A stretch of 53,413 nucleotides of DNA from the IMG/VR virus record IMGVR_UViG_3300023116_000063, positions 1 through 53,413 of that record; one strand, 5' to 3'. Below the pieces are notes generated by a model that was not told the origin of the DNA, did no database searches, and saw only the letters and a list, made by a program, of their open reading frames with translations. The position numbers and the translations under genes are program-made. Source of the DNA: a virus. Shown here piece after piece: positions 41,683 through 51,621 of this stretch (position 1 is the stretch's first letter; every line of letters starts with the position of its first letter).

Positions 41683-42491
41683 TATAGTTGATACCTTACC
41701 ATTATTTCTGATGCATTAACAGGAGCAAATGTAAATGTAATTGTAGTTCCACTGATACCATAATCAGTAGAAGGTTTCAAACACACACCATTGTAATATA
41801 CAAAAGCATTGTTTGCAGTTACACCAGAGTTTGTTAGGGTGAATGCAGTAGTAGAACCATCTCCTGTAAGATTGTCTATTTGAAAATCTGGGCCTCTGCG
41901 AATAACACCACGAATACCTAAATGTTTTACTTCAATCTCTGCACTAGCATCTGGTGCAGTAGTAAATGTCAATGTTGTTCCAGATACAGTATAGTTAGTT
42001 GTAATCTTTTGAACAATACCATCAACCATTACAAGGATTGAATTTCCAGCAGGCGGCGTTTCAGTCATTGTAAACGCAGCAGTAGAACCATCACCTGTGA
42101 ATGAATCTGTAGTAATATTTTTTAGTCCAGAAGCAAGTTGTGTTGTTCCAACAGAACCAGCTGGTGGTGTCATGTTGTAATTACCAATACCTCTATGTAC
42201 AACATAGATAGAAGCGTTTGATGCTGGTGCTTCTGAGAAATTTAAAATCTTTGGTTGGTTAGATGAATTCTCGTGAACAGTATATGCAATATCTGGCTCT
42301 TGAACCACGTTGTCCAATACAACCAAAAGGTTTTCTGTATTAGCGCCAGGAACATCAACAGATAGTTCTACGGCATTTGAGTATGTCGCATATGCTCCAG
42401 TTACACTACCAAAATTAGACCCATTAAAATCTTCCTTTGGAAAACTGGGCGAAATCTGATTAATGTATGGAACACCAATATAGTTAGACAT
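41682..42491 (-). CDS. Fibre-adaptor protein with MSNYIG opening (copy 1)
   Basis: A 269-residue protein: MSNYIGVPYINQISPSFPKE, LLVVLDNVVQEPDIAYTVHE, then repeats GDGSTAAFTMTETPPAGNSI and GDGSTTAFTLTNSGVTANNA with ILVMVDGIVQKITTNYTVSG and AFVYYNGVCLKPSTDYGISG. Three repeats of the same beta module, compared with two in the copy at 39272. No receptor-binding tip: a role as modular connector is inferred. Confidence 0.8.
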   Translation of the reverse strand: MSNYIGVPYINQISPSFPKEDFNGSNFGSVTGAYATYSNAVELSVDVPGANTENLLVVLDNVVQEPDIAYTVHENSSNQPKILNFSEAPASNASIYVVHRGIGNYNMTPPAGSVGTTQLASGLKNITTDSFTGDGSTAAFTMTETPPAGNSILVMVDGIVQKITTNYTVSGTTLTFTTAPDASAEIEVKHLGIRGVIRRGPDFQIDNLTGDGSTTAFTLTNSGVTANNAFVYYNGVCLKPSTDYGISGTTITFTFAPVNASEIMVRYQL

Positions 42492-42503
42492 TTAAATCAC
42501 CCC

Positions 42504-42848
42504 TTATGTTACATCTTCTAGAATAGAAGCAACAACATCGACAGTTGCAGCAGAAGCATACACTTGAACTTTGTCATCTCCATTCAATACAATCTTTTGG
42601 CCTGATACAACCTTCAAGGACGAGCCTGGAGGGATTGGAGCACTCTTTACAACATGATAAGATGCAGTTGCAGAACTATCATAAATGAGGACAGTTGCAG
42701 AAACAGCAGCAGTACCAGTGTTTGCTATATCAAGTTCGATAAGAATTGAATTGACGGCAGAACCATTATTTGCAGTATACACATCTGTCGGCGAACCACT
42801 TGAGGTGGAAACACTTGTAGCAAATGCATTCTTAAAATTGTTAGCCAT
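42504..42848 (-). CDS. Small beta-sandwich virion protein (copy 1)
   Basis: A 114-residue protein, MANNFKNAFATSVSTSSGSP, ILIELDIANTGTAAVSATVL, APIPPGSSLKVVSGQKIVLN. Paralogue of the product at 38924. First gene of its cassette, behind the TATAAATA at 42872. Confidence 0.76.
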   Translation of the reverse strand: MANNFKNAFATSVSTSSGSPTDVYTANNGSAVNSILIELDIANTGTAAVSATVLIYDSSATASYHVVKSAPIPPGSSLKVVSGQKIVLNGDDKVQVYASAATVDVVASILEDVT

Positions 42849-42871
42849 TCTTTATCTTCCTTTGTTTATCT

Positions 42872-42879
42872 TATTTATA
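42872..42879 (-). promoter_or_regulatory. Late promoter TATAAATA at the head of the adhesin island
   Basis: Exact TATAAATA on the minus strand, five bases after the stop of the 136-residue gene and 24 bases before the ATG at 42848. Confidence 0.8.
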
Positions 42880-42883
42880 ATGT

Positions 42884-43294
42884 TTATCCAAGGGCAACTG
42901 CAAGTGCAATTGCAAAACCTTCAACTGCAATAGTTCCACTGGCGCCTGGGAATGTCAAGTCAACTCCGTTATCCCTAAGAATAAGATCTCCAGTACCAGT
43001 ATGATTAACATAACTGTTTAGACTGTCATGGTATATTTGTAAATCGTCATCTGTGCCGAATTTAATTCTTTCACTGTTTACACCTGTCGAATCATCAAAG
43101 TCAATGACTGTAGGAAACATAACACTACTGAGAGCAAGTTCAAGTTCTTGAATTGCTTCGATAACGTCTGTTACTGCTTGTCCGTTGACAGTAGACGGCA
43201 GATTCGCAATATCACCCACATCAGTTGCGAGTTCATTAAATTCTACTCTCCACTCTTCAAAAGTGAAACTAGCTGGTGCGTTACGATCTGCCAT
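42884..43294 (-). CDS. Fibre-associated protein with EGFAIALAVALG tail
   Basis: A 136-residue protein: SFTFEEWRVEFNELATDVGD (helix), AVTDVIEAIQELELALSSVM, then a beta part IKFGTDDDLQIYHDSLNSYV with DLILRDNGVDLTFPGASGT, a module widespread in marine phage fibres. It ends EGFAIALAVALG, like the 69-residue protein at 26783. Likely a connector. Confidence 0.75.
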   Translation of the reverse strand: MADRNAPASFTFEEWRVEFNELATDVGDIANLPSTVNGQAVTDVIEAIQELELALSSVMFPTVIDFDDSTGVNSERIKFGTDDDLQIYHDSLNSYVNHTGTGDLILRDNGVDLTFPGASGTIAVEGFAIALAVALG

Positions 43295-43521
43295 TATTTC
43301 TTATCCATCATTTGCATTAATAGAGATTTAATTTCATGCATCTCTGACTTTAGACTATTTATATCTCTTACTGCATCCCTTAGTTCATCTTTACTCTTTT
43401 GTACAGCACGAGAACGTGCAACTGCGGCTTCATATGCAGCCATATTAGTATTCACAATACCACGAGAATTAGTATCTCTTGCTAAGTCTGGATGATTTTC
43501 TACTTTGATATATTCTGTCAT
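43294..43521 (-). CDS. Small coiled-coil virion-associated protein
   Basis: A 75-residue protein: TEYIKVENHPDLARDTNSRG, IVNTNMAAYEAAVARSRAVQ, then a coiled coil DELRDAVRDINSLKSEMHEI. Similar small proteins follow the large DUF4815-type gene in marine T4-like phages, to my knowledge; function unknown. The start at 43521 follows the giant gene stop at 43523-43525. The stop overlaps the next start (43294). Confidence 0.72.
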   Translation of the reverse strand: MTEYIKVENHPDLARDTNSRGIVNTNMAAYEAAVARSRAVQKSKDELRDAVRDINSLKSEMHEIKSLLMQMMDKK

Positions 43522-43522
43522 C

Positions 43523-46500
43523 TTATGTAGCCAACGCAATCGCTCTTAGGTCTTTTAGATATGGAACTTCACAAGAGTTTGTTCCCTGTAACCTAATCTT
43601 AATTGCAAAAGAAATGAATTCTTCCAAACCTTCAGCAGAGTACTTTCTTTCGATGAAATCAGTTTCATTGATAGAAGCGTTTACTGTTTCGTCTGGTTGT
43701 CCATCAGTATTAAAGTATTGCCATCCGATTTCATCAAAGTCTGATGCATCGTCTGAACGAAGAATTTTATACATTGCCTGAATTTCTGCACTATCAAACT
43801 GAACTGCATCAACGTACATTCTAATTGCAGTAGCAGGATTTTGTAGAGACACCTTACGAGTAACGTAGACAGCCTCGTTATTATCACCCTCTGGTTCAGT
43901 TGGTGAAACAAAATCTGTAGTTGGATATACGTCAGCAGAACTATCAATATTATTAATTCTGTTAGAAATAGCAATAACACTCTTTCTATCCAAGTCAAAC
44001 AATGGAGATAAGTTTTCTCTTTCTGTATTAAGATTAACAATACACTTGAATGATTTATTACCAGACAATTCCAAAGTTTCATTTACTTGAGAAGCAATCA
44101 ATTTGGGTGTTGAGAAAATATAGTTATCATTTGTTGGAATATTCTCAGCCGTTGTAGATTGTGTAAACGAAGTCTGATTACCACTTGGAGAAGTACCAGT
44201 TGTTGTGATAACAGAAGTTGATACACTTGTATCTGGTAATTCAATGGTAGGAAGAAGTGTATGGATTTGATCCATTTGAGCATTCTCTGTTGCAGTCACA
44301 GAAGAACCACCACCTGTACCATCAGCAGTTGCAGTTGCAGTCGTAGAAACTGTATATGAGTCAATACCAATATTTGCAAGTGCGTTGTGTGTCTTATTCA
44401 CCTCTGTCAATGGAATACCATTTAACTGATACAATGCGACTGCATCACCATTACCATGTGCAGCTGCACTTCCCTCAACTCCACGAGTTAGAGAAGAAAC
44501 TGTAGTTCCAGAAATACTTCCTGTCATAACTTCATTGTTAATCTTCAAGTAGATTGTACCAGATGATGGCCATCCATTAGAAGATGAAAGTGTAAGTGAT
44601 GTGGAACTAGATGTAATTGCACCGTTCAATGTAGAGTTAATACCAGATGCAACTCCAGCAAGTGTAACATTGTTTGAAGAAGAATACATATGATGATCTG
44701 TATGTAATACTTTAACAAGATTTTGTCCATTAATAGTTCTGATTGGATTTGCATTCAGAGTTTTAACTGGAACGGATTCGTTTACTAGAGTAATAACAGA
44801 AGTTTTCGATGTATCAAATGAAGCACGATAAAGAGTAAATTTCAAATCCTCTAAATCATATGCACTCCAAGTAGTATTATTCTGCGACTTGAAAAGAACA
44901 CCCAAATATGGTTGTTCAGAGATTTGTCTGCCATTTACATCAATTTCTCCCATACGAGAAATCCATGCAGTATATTTTGGACTATCTGTAAAGAGAACAA
45001 TACAATATTCAACTCCGTCTTTTACATAAACAGGAGCATCAAAGATAAATGTAGTTTTTGCATCACCTGTGTCTGGAGCAGTATTTACAAGACTATACCA
45101 CTTACCACTACCAGAACTTCCTGGCACACCACCAGTAAAGGTATATCCATTCGGGCCGGATCCACCAGAGATAGTGAAAGCAGTATCAGATTCAACACTT
45201 ACAACATTACACAAACAATCTTGTCCACTAACACCAATATCTTCAATGGTAACTTGCATCCCAGCCCTCAAGTCTGTTAGGAATTGAGTTCCAGTTCCAG
45301 TAATTGTTGTACTACCAGATGTATACGATACTGTTCCATCAGCATAAGGTTCTAGTGTCTTAGATGCAAAAGGAAGAACTTTTGTAGTAGGATAACCATT
45401 AGACATTTCACGAATCTGACATGATACTGGAAGTGTTTCATCTCTGTGTCCAAAATAAACATCAACCTTAGTAATGAACTCGCCACCTTTTGCCTGTGGC
45501 ATAAAGGACTGTGCAAGCGGATCCCACCAACCCACAACATCTTCACGAACCTCTTGGCGTGTGACGTTCTGTGTTTGAGATACTTCACGAGTTTCAAACC
45601 TTGCATTACGAGTTGCAATAATTGTTTCTTGAACATTATTAAGAATACCTCTTGCAGAATAAATTGCCTGTGCAAAGGTTTCTACACTTGCAACGCCATT
45701 GTTAGGATCAGAGGTAAGTCTGAACTGTCTTTCTCCAGTTCTAAATCTTGGAGCTCCTCGTGTTGTAGGATTAGGGATTGAAAATACACCAACAACTCTA
45801 CCACCACCAGAGGTGATAAGAGCTCCCCCCAAAGAACCACCTTGTGGAGTACAATATGCACTTACATTTGTTTTATCAAAGAATGGGTAAACTCTTGTAA
45901 GAGGTTTCATTCCAGTTGCATTAAAGGTAATATTTTTTGAACGAATAAATGGAATAAGTGCTCGTGATACTACTCTATCGCCCTGTGACTCATGGTCAAT
46001 TTGAGCGACAATAGACGTTTGAATACCACTTCTAGAAGCAGTTCCTTCTCTAGTAGAAATTGTTCTTTCAATGATAGCACGACCTCTAAATCTTCCACCA
46101 GCAAGTGCAATTGATCTTTGGAAAGAATGTTCTCTAAATCTATTTGTTGTTGCTCTTGTAACACCACCCCATTGTGTCTGCCATGCATTCCACACTGTAC
46201 CAATAGCATTCTGGTTTTGTGCAACAAAGGTATCAAAGTTTCCTTCTTGGTTGACAATCAAATCTGGAAGTCTATTTACTTCAAACCACTCATCACCAGA
46301 TGGTGTGAGTTTACATATACCAGCCCATGCAAAGTTAAGAACAGGGTTTAGGTTTTCAACACGAGATGCATATTGTTGATCAATAACTACAGTATCAGAA
46401 TATGGAAGAGTAATAACTTCACCAGTAAGTTGATAGTTATCTGCAACACGTTCTGCATCAGTTGTATTCTCTTCTTCTAGAGAAATGCCTTTCATAAAAT

Positions 46501-49500
46501 ATTTTGGACGAAGAATACCATCTTGCATATCAATAGCAACACGATAGTCTGGATGTTTAACATCACCAGTTGCGTGTCCAGCAAAGTTGTCTACAACAAA
46601 ACCAGACTTAAATCTGTCAAGTCCATTTGAATCTTGAATTTGTAAAGATGCTGCATCTTTCTCAAGTAGATTAAGTGCAGTATAGTATTCCATGTTCTGA
46701 ATACGAGTTTCGAGTCTACCAATATCTCTCATGGTATATCTACGATTATTCTCTTTTACAAAAGACACATCGTTAATATCAATTACATAAGGAGGCATAT
46801 TGATGTGTGCAAGTTTCATTGCATCATCAAGAGGTTTTGCCTGAGTTGGGTTTTCAGAAGGAACACCAGTAACGATTTTGAATTCACCAGCAGAAGTAAG
46901 GAACAGTTGATCCACACGACCGATATAATGTTCAAAGTCATAAACAAAGTTTGAGTTGTCCTTTGGAATACCCACAGTAGAAGAACCAGTTCCAGCAAAA
47001 GAACGGTTTTCAAAGTTAAATGACATTGATGTTACTTTATAAACAGTCTGACTTTGAATAGTCTGTGTACTCATTGTCGCATCAGCAACACGAGGCCTAA
47101 AGTCTACAGCATCACGCAAGTCATATTCACCAGTAGGTTCTGCAACCTCTGGATCAACACGAGTAGCAGTGTAAGTTGGAATATCTTTATAATCAATAGA
47201 ACTGTAAGAATCTACAGAGAAGAAGTCACCAGTACCGTGTGAGAAATAATCTGCAACGATAAGAAGTCTACCACTAGGAGTGATAGCAGCCGGTTTGCGA
47301 ACTAGTTTACCAACATCATAGAAGTTGTCTCTCTGTCCATTATCCAATGTAAAGTCATTAGTAATAACACGAGAACCAGCAGTAAATGTATCTAGTGTTG
47401 CACTTTCTCCACTCTCACTTCCAATAATAGTTTCACCAGAAGTAAAGTCTACTTCATTAATTGAAACATATGTAATTGGCGAAAGTGTATTAACAATTCT
47501 TGCAATAGCACCAGAAGTAGAACCAGTAATCAATTCACCTTTTGTGAATGTGCCAGTTGCACCAGTGATTGTCCACTGTGGAAGAACTGGATCGGTTGTA
47601 TTATCTTCTGAATCAAATACTGCCCAAAGTCTTTGAACATCGGCGACACCAAGAGAAATATCTTTATGATGAGCTGATGTTCCATATTCTGCACCACCAG
47701 CAATACCATCATTGTCCACTAGGACTTGATACATTCTTGTTCTTGTTTTTGTCTTTTCAGAAACAACTGTTCTTGTGATTGTTGAAATAAGTCTTACTTC
47801 AGCACCGTTACCAAGAATAGAAGAAGAGGTAATTGAAAGTGTTCCAGTACCAGCACCACCAATAGTTACATTAGAACTATTTAAGTTTACGATTTGTCCG
47901 GCAGTAGCAGAACCACCAGAACCAGCAGTGATAACTGTTAGAACATAATCTGTATTATCTACAGCACCAAAGATTTCGTTTGAACCAGCAGTAAATGTAA
48001 CAACACCAGATGCAGAAGATGTATCTGTGAATGAACGTCTGATAGTAATCTGTGTATCTGATACTCCAAGGTTTGCTTCTGTCTTTAGTGTCTTGATAGT
48101 ATTCTTCTGTAATTTACGAAGAAGAATATTTTTCTGTTGGTCAGAAAGTTGAGCTCTCTTTCTTGTTGCAGCAACTGAAGTAACTGCATTACTAAGAGAA
48201 CTATCAATTGTAATTGTTGTTGAGTTTGTTACAGCAGTAACTCTTCTAAATTCAATAGCACCAGCTGCACCAGTTGGGAATCCAACGATATCTCCAACTC
48301 TCAACTCAGCAGTAAAGTTTGTTTGGAAACCATTAACTGTCGTACCACTAGCATAAGAAACTAGTCCTGTCAAGTTAAATGAATTTTGTAGAACAATATC
48401 TCCAGTGAAATCTGGATCACCAGCATCTGGATCATTCATGTATGTTTGTTTTACATGACTGAAATCAAATGCATCAATAGAACTAATTGTTAAATCTGTA
48501 TTGCCACTATCTTCTAGAATTTCATCTGCTTCAGCAGAAGAGGTTGATTTGATTTTTTCTCCAGTTACGAATGAACCTGTAACTGTTGTGAGAACAATTG
48601 TGCTTCCAGTTGTATCAGATTGAATGAAACCTGTAGCACCAGAAGTAACACCTGTTACTTTTGAACCTGTGCTTGTTCCAGCAGAAGGAGTTGCAGACAT
48701 TGTAAGTTTTGTAAACATACGAATGTCAAAGAGATATAATTTATATTCTGCATCTGATGGCATAACATCAATACCAGAACCAGTACCATTTGCAGAGTGT
48801 TCAAATGCTCTTACACGAGCAAGTCCAACCTTATTACCAGCTGGAGTTCCTAATGAAGAAGTTTGTTGGTCATGCAATGCAATCTGACGATATGGTTCAT
48901 CAATCTCACCAGAGATAAATGGTGAAATTTCTGGAGAACCACTAATATTTTGTATTACAACATAGTTACCTACTTCAACTGGAGTGACAGCGGCGTTGAA
49001 ACTTTCAAAGGTTCTAGGTTTAGCAACGTCAACAAATTTTGGAGAGATTGTTTCAATCTCATATCCACGAACATAAGCTTTGCCAGGCGATACTTGGAAA
49101 GTTACAAAGTTATCAGAAGCAGTATTTCCACTATCAGTGCTTTGTCCAGTATTGTACACACCATTATTCAAACCATCATTAAGAGTTTCTCTGATATCAA
49201 TATCAAAAGAACGAACAGTATAATCACCAGACTCATCATACGTTCTGCGAGCCATTGTTTCACCCAAAACTGAGTACTGAGTGTTTCTTGCCTTTTCTAA
49301 AAGAGCACCGTTCTTAATTCTAAGAAGTTCAACAAAGTTTGTGTCCTCAGCAGAATCTAATGCCACCTTTGCAAGTGTCAAAGTAAACTTTAGTCGATGT
49401 GAACCTTTTGCATTAAAGTTTGAAGTACCGGCTGCATTGTCCAAAAGACTTGTATCTTCTTCTGGAGTTTCCAACCCTTCAGTGATAGCAAGTCCAACTC

Positions 49501-50125
49501 TATAGTTTGGAGTATTAGTGTATTTGTCTAGAATAATTCTTTGTTGTGCAACTCTAACAAAATGTCCACGAACAAAGTAGACACCTTCTTGAATGTTTGC
49601 AGAAGAACCAATTGCAGTTGCATTTGTTGATACAAGTTGTGCAGAGTCTATGCCTGCACCGAAAGAACCAACTGTTCCATCAGCAGAAATGTTTTCACCA
49701 GCAGAAAAAACTGTTGTAGAATTATCTGAACCAGTGTTTATGTATTTAACATAAAGAGTAATAGGATCATCAGTTGTTGCAGCGACAACTTCAATAACTT
49801 CAGCGACAACGCCTGATGTTGTTCCAGTAATTCTCTTACCAACGTAATCTTGAATTTGAGATGAAATGTCTGAACCACTTAATGTAGATTCAATCTTAAC
49901 AGCATAGTATTCATCAGTATAACCTACTGCGCCAGGGATAACAACTGTGCCCTCTTTAAAGATGTGACGCCCAAACCTTTCGATTTGGTTTTGCATGATA
50001 GACTGTAGTTGAGTTAGTTCTCTTGCTTGTACGGCAAAGCCAGGACGAAAGAGTACTCTATGAAAATCTTTACTTTCGGTAAAGTCATCATAATATGGTG
50101 CTACGTTAAGATTGGTTTTTTCCAT
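43523..50125 (-). CDS. Giant virion structural protein with DUF4815-type N-terminus
   Basis: A 2200-residue structural protein. The opening NLNVAPYYDDFTESKDFHRV and VLFRPGFAVQARELTQLQSI is the hallmark of DUF4815. Inside are repeated beta modules: GTTSGVVAEVIEV (about 101), GVTSGATGFI (about 490) and GELITGSTSGAIARI (about 870), and two GTxxxGxxTxFxxxLxxGD modules (about 595 and 1600). Around 1840-1900 is a NGWPSSGTIYLKINNEV segment typical of tail proteins. The C-terminal 300 residues (CIVNLNTERENLSPLFDLDR, TRKVSLQNPATAIRMYVDA) are conserved in relatives. By size and place beside gp8 it is probably a baseplate or proximal fibre component. It is by far the longest gene here. Confidence 0.88.
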   Translation of the reverse strand: MEKTNLNVAPYYDDFTESKDFHRVLFRPGFAVQARELTQLQSIMQNQIERFGRHIFKEGTVVIPGAVGYTDEYYAVKIESTLSGSDISSQIQDYVGKRITGTTSGVVAEVIEVVAATTDDPITLYVKYINTGSDNSTTVFSAGENISADGTVGSFGAGIDSAQLVSTNATAIGSSANIQEGVYFVRGHFVRVAQQRIILDKYTNTPNYRVGLAITEGLETPEEDTSLLDNAAGTSNFNAKGSHRLKFTLTLAKVALDSAEDTNFVELLRIKNGALLEKARNTQYSVLGETMARRTYDESGDYTVRSFDIDIRETLNDGLNNGVYNTGQSTDSGNTASDNFVTFQVSPGKAYVRGYEIETISPKFVDVAKPRTFESFNAAVTPVEVGNYVVIQNISGSPEISPFISGEIDEPYRQIALHDQQTSSLGTPAGNKVGLARVRAFEHSANGTGSGIDVMPSDAEYKLYLFDIRMFTKLTMSATPSAGTSTGSKVTGVTSGATGFIQSDTTGSTIVLTTVTGSFVTGEKIKSTSSAEADEILEDSGNTDLTISSIDAFDFSHVKQTYMNDPDAGDPDFTGDIVLQNSFNLTGLVSYASGTTVNGFQTNFTAELRVGDIVGFPTGAAGAIEFRRVTAVTNSTTITIDSSLSNAVTSVAATRKRAQLSDQQKNILLRKLQKNTIKTLKTEANLGVSDTQITIRRSFTDTSSASGVVTFTAGSNEIFGAVDNTDYVLTVITAGSGGSATAGQIVNLNSSNVTIGGAGTGTLSITSSSILGNGAEVRLISTITRTVVSEKTKTRTRMYQVLVDNDGIAGGAEYGTSAHHKDISLGVADVQRLWAVFDSEDNTTDPVLPQWTITGATGTFTKGELITGSTSGAIARIVNTLSPITYVSINEVDFTSGETIIGSESGESATLDTFTAGSRVITNDFTLDNGQRDNFYDVGKLVRKPAAITPSGRLLIVADYFSHGTGDFFSVDSYSSIDYKDIPTYTATRVDPEVAEPTGEYDLRDAVDFRPRVADATMSTQTIQSQTVYKVTSMSFNFENRSFAGTGSSTVGIPKDNSNFVYDFEHYIGRVDQLFLTSAGEFKIVTGVPSENPTQAKPLDDAMKLAHINMPPYVIDINDVSFVKENNRRYTMRDIGRLETRIQNMEYYTALNLLEKDAASLQIQDSNGLDRFKSGFVVDNFAGHATGDVKHPDYRVAIDMQDGILRPKYFMKGISLEEENTTDAERVADNYQLTGEVITLPYSDTVVIDQQYASRVENLNPVLNFAWAGICKLTPSGDEWFEVNRLPDLIVNQEGNFDTFVAQNQNAIGTVWNAWQTQWGGVTRATTNRFREHSFQRSIALAGGRFRGRAIIERTISTREGTASRSGIQTSIVAQIDHESQGDRVVSRALIPFIRSKNITFNATGMKPLTRVYPFFDKTNVSAYCTPQGGSLGGALITSGGGRVVGVFSIPNPTTRGAPRFRTGERQFRLTSDPNNGVASVETFAQAIYSARGILNNVQETIIATRNARFETREVSQTQNVTRQEVREDVVGWWDPLAQSFMPQAKGGEFITKVDVYFGHRDETLPVSCQIREMSNGYPTTKVLPFASKTLEPYADGTVSYTSGSTTITGTGTQFLTDLRAGMQVTIEDIGVSGQDCLCNVVSVESDTAFTISGGSGPNGYTFTGGVPGSSGSGKWYSLVNTAPDTGDAKTTFIFDAPVYVKDGVEYCIVLFTDSPKYTAWISRMGEIDVNGRQISEQPYLGVLFKSQNNTTWSAYDLEDLKFTLYRASFDTSKTSVITLVNESVPVKTLNANPIRTINGQNLVKVLHTDHHMYSSSNNVTLAGVASGINSTLNGAITSSSTSLTLSSSNGWPSSGTIYLKINNEVMTGSISGTTVSSLTRGVEGSAAAHGNGDAVALYQLNGIPLTEVNKTHNALANIGIDSYTVSTTATATADGTGGGSSVTATENAQMDQIHTLLPTIELPDTSVSTSVITTTGTSPSGNQTSFTQSTTAENIPTNDNYIFSTPKLIASQVNETLELSGNKSFKCIVNLNTERENLSPLFDLDRKSVIAISNRINNIDSSADVYPTTDFVSPTEPEGDNNEAVYVTRKVSLQNPATAIRMYVDAVQFDSAEIQAMYKILRSDDASDFDEIGWQYFNTDGQPDETVNASINETDFIERKYSAEGLEEFISFAIKIRLQGTNSCEVPYLKDLRAIALAT

Positions 50126-50128
50126 TGT

Positions 50129-51595
50129 TTAGAATTCCACTACGATTTTAATATCTTCTGTTTGGTCAGATGCACGAGAAATCGGCCGTCTGTTTTCGAC
50201 ATAAAGAATATGTCCACTATCTGGTTCAAGTTCTGGATTAGCATATCCAGTTGTAAAAGTCAAAACAGTACCACCAGTTAGTGTTACGTTTTCAGATGCA
50301 GTAGATGATGGAATAGCTGCAGCAAGTGATGTTGCACCTGTCACAGTATTTGCACCAGAGAATGCTACATAATTACCAGCGGCATTAATGCCAAAGTCTG
50401 CAAATCTTTCTTGTACATAATACAAAATGTTATTTGTTGCATCCCATTCTACAACTCTACCAACTGCACCAGTGCTTGATTGTGTAATCTTTTCATCAAT
50501 GGTATAGTCTGTTGAAGGAGCGGCAGCCATTTTAATTGCATATGATTGTCTACGAGTTGATGCAGAAGAAACAGTTGTCGTACCAAAGTTAAATGGATCT
50601 TTTACAATACCAACTTCTCTAAAGTCGTTTGCGACTGTTACATCGTCACCCTCGGCCTGTTCAAGTTTAGTATTCATCATCACATAATGAGCACCAAGTT
50701 CTTCAACTGCATTGAAACCATGTCCACCTCTAGGAGAAATGATTGGAGTGACAGAACCACCAGTACCAGCACCTATAGAAGATGAAAGTGTTAATGCGTT
50801 ATCAGAATATGTGTCTGTCAAATCTACAGTAGCAAATGTATATCCTGTTCCAGCAGCAAATACGTTTGTTCCACTAGAACCCTGTGGTTGAATTGCACCA
50901 CCACTTACTACAATCTCAACAATACCACTAGAACCATCACCATCAATTGCAGTGTAATAAGTTCCATCAGTATAACCAGAACCAGCAGTAATACGAACAG
51001 TATCAATTGAACCATTCGCTGCGGCCGCAGATATAGTAGAATCTGTTACAACTGGAATAAAGTCTGAAGTTAAAAACTTATCAATATTCGATACACTCAA
51101 TGTGTACATATATTGTAGAGTGTAACCACCAAGTTCAAATGGAATTGCTGATGTTGTTGTTGGTTCTACACCACTATATGCAGTTCCACCATTATTGTCA
51201 AGTACTTTATAAACTTTATATTCACTAGTCATAAAGTAAAATGTAGAATCCCATAGGTTTGTTGCACCAGATGATGTTGGATTTGATACAGAAATATCAT
51301 GTTCATACATATCATAGGTTGTACTGTTTGTCCAATTTCTACGAGGAGCACAGTACACAACATCAGAAGATGAGATCAATTTGGCAGCGAGCATTGAATC
51401 CCATTTGTGTTGTTCCAATACAACGTCATCGTTTGGAGTTGGAGGGGAGTTGTCATCGCCACCAGAAGTACTCACGCTGAAAGGTGAACTCTTTCCGATA
51501 AACAAATAATATGTAGATGCAGAAGCTTCAGAGAATGACTCAAAAAATTGTTCTGCATTATGTTGTCTGAATTTTTCAGTAATAATTGCTGCCAT
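50129..51595 (-). CDS. gp8: gp8 baseplate wedge protein (enlarged)
   Basis: A 488-residue homologue of T4 gp8 (334 residues). N-terminus ITEKFRQHNAEQFFESFSEA and FIGKSSPFSV, the PRRNW segment (CAPRRNWTNSTTYDMYEHDI), and the end ILYVENRRPISRASDQTEDI correspond to T4 gp8 (MIYMENRPPI...DQTEEI). The extra length holds Gly-rich beta repeats (AGSGYTDGTYYTAIDGDGSS) and an EKITQSSTGAVGRVVEW module like those in the giant protein. It begins three bases before the giant gene in the same transcription unit. Confidence 0.9.
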   Translation of the reverse strand: MAAIITEKFRQHNAEQFFESFSEASASTYYLFIGKSSPFSVSTSGGDDNSPPTPNDDVVLEQHKWDSMLAAKLISSSDVVYCAPRRNWTNSTTYDMYEHDISVSNPTSSGATNLWDSTFYFMTSEYKVYKVLDNNGGTAYSGVEPTTTSAIPFELGGYTLQYMYTLSVSNIDKFLTSDFIPVVTDSTISAAAANGSIDTVRITAGSGYTDGTYYTAIDGDGSSGIVEIVVSGGAIQPQGSSGTNVFAAGTGYTFATVDLTDTYSDNALTLSSSIGAGTGGSVTPIISPRGGHGFNAVEELGAHYVMMNTKLEQAEGDDVTVANDFREVGIVKDPFNFGTTTVSSASTRRQSYAIKMAAAPSTDYTIDEKITQSSTGAVGRVVEWDATNNILYYVQERFADFGINAAGNYVAFSGANTVTGATSLAAAIPSSTASENVTLTGGTVLTFTTGYANPELEPDSGHILYVENRRPISRASDQTEDIKIVVEF

Positions 51596-51613
51596 TGTTT
51601 TTTCCTATAATAT

Positions 51614-51621
51614 TATTTATG
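51614..51621 (-). promoter_or_regulatory. Late promoter CATAAATA for gp8 and the giant gene
   Basis: NATAAATA on the minus strand; its TAA is the stop of the fibre remnant (51617-51619). 19 bases before the gp8 ATG. Confidence 0.7.

Noticed and set aside
26783-43294. Diversity-generating retroelement acting on the fibre tips
   Set aside because: Mtd-like N-terminal domains and repeats prompted a look, but no reverse transcriptase gene and no template/variable repeat pair with adenine-specific changes is present in the window.
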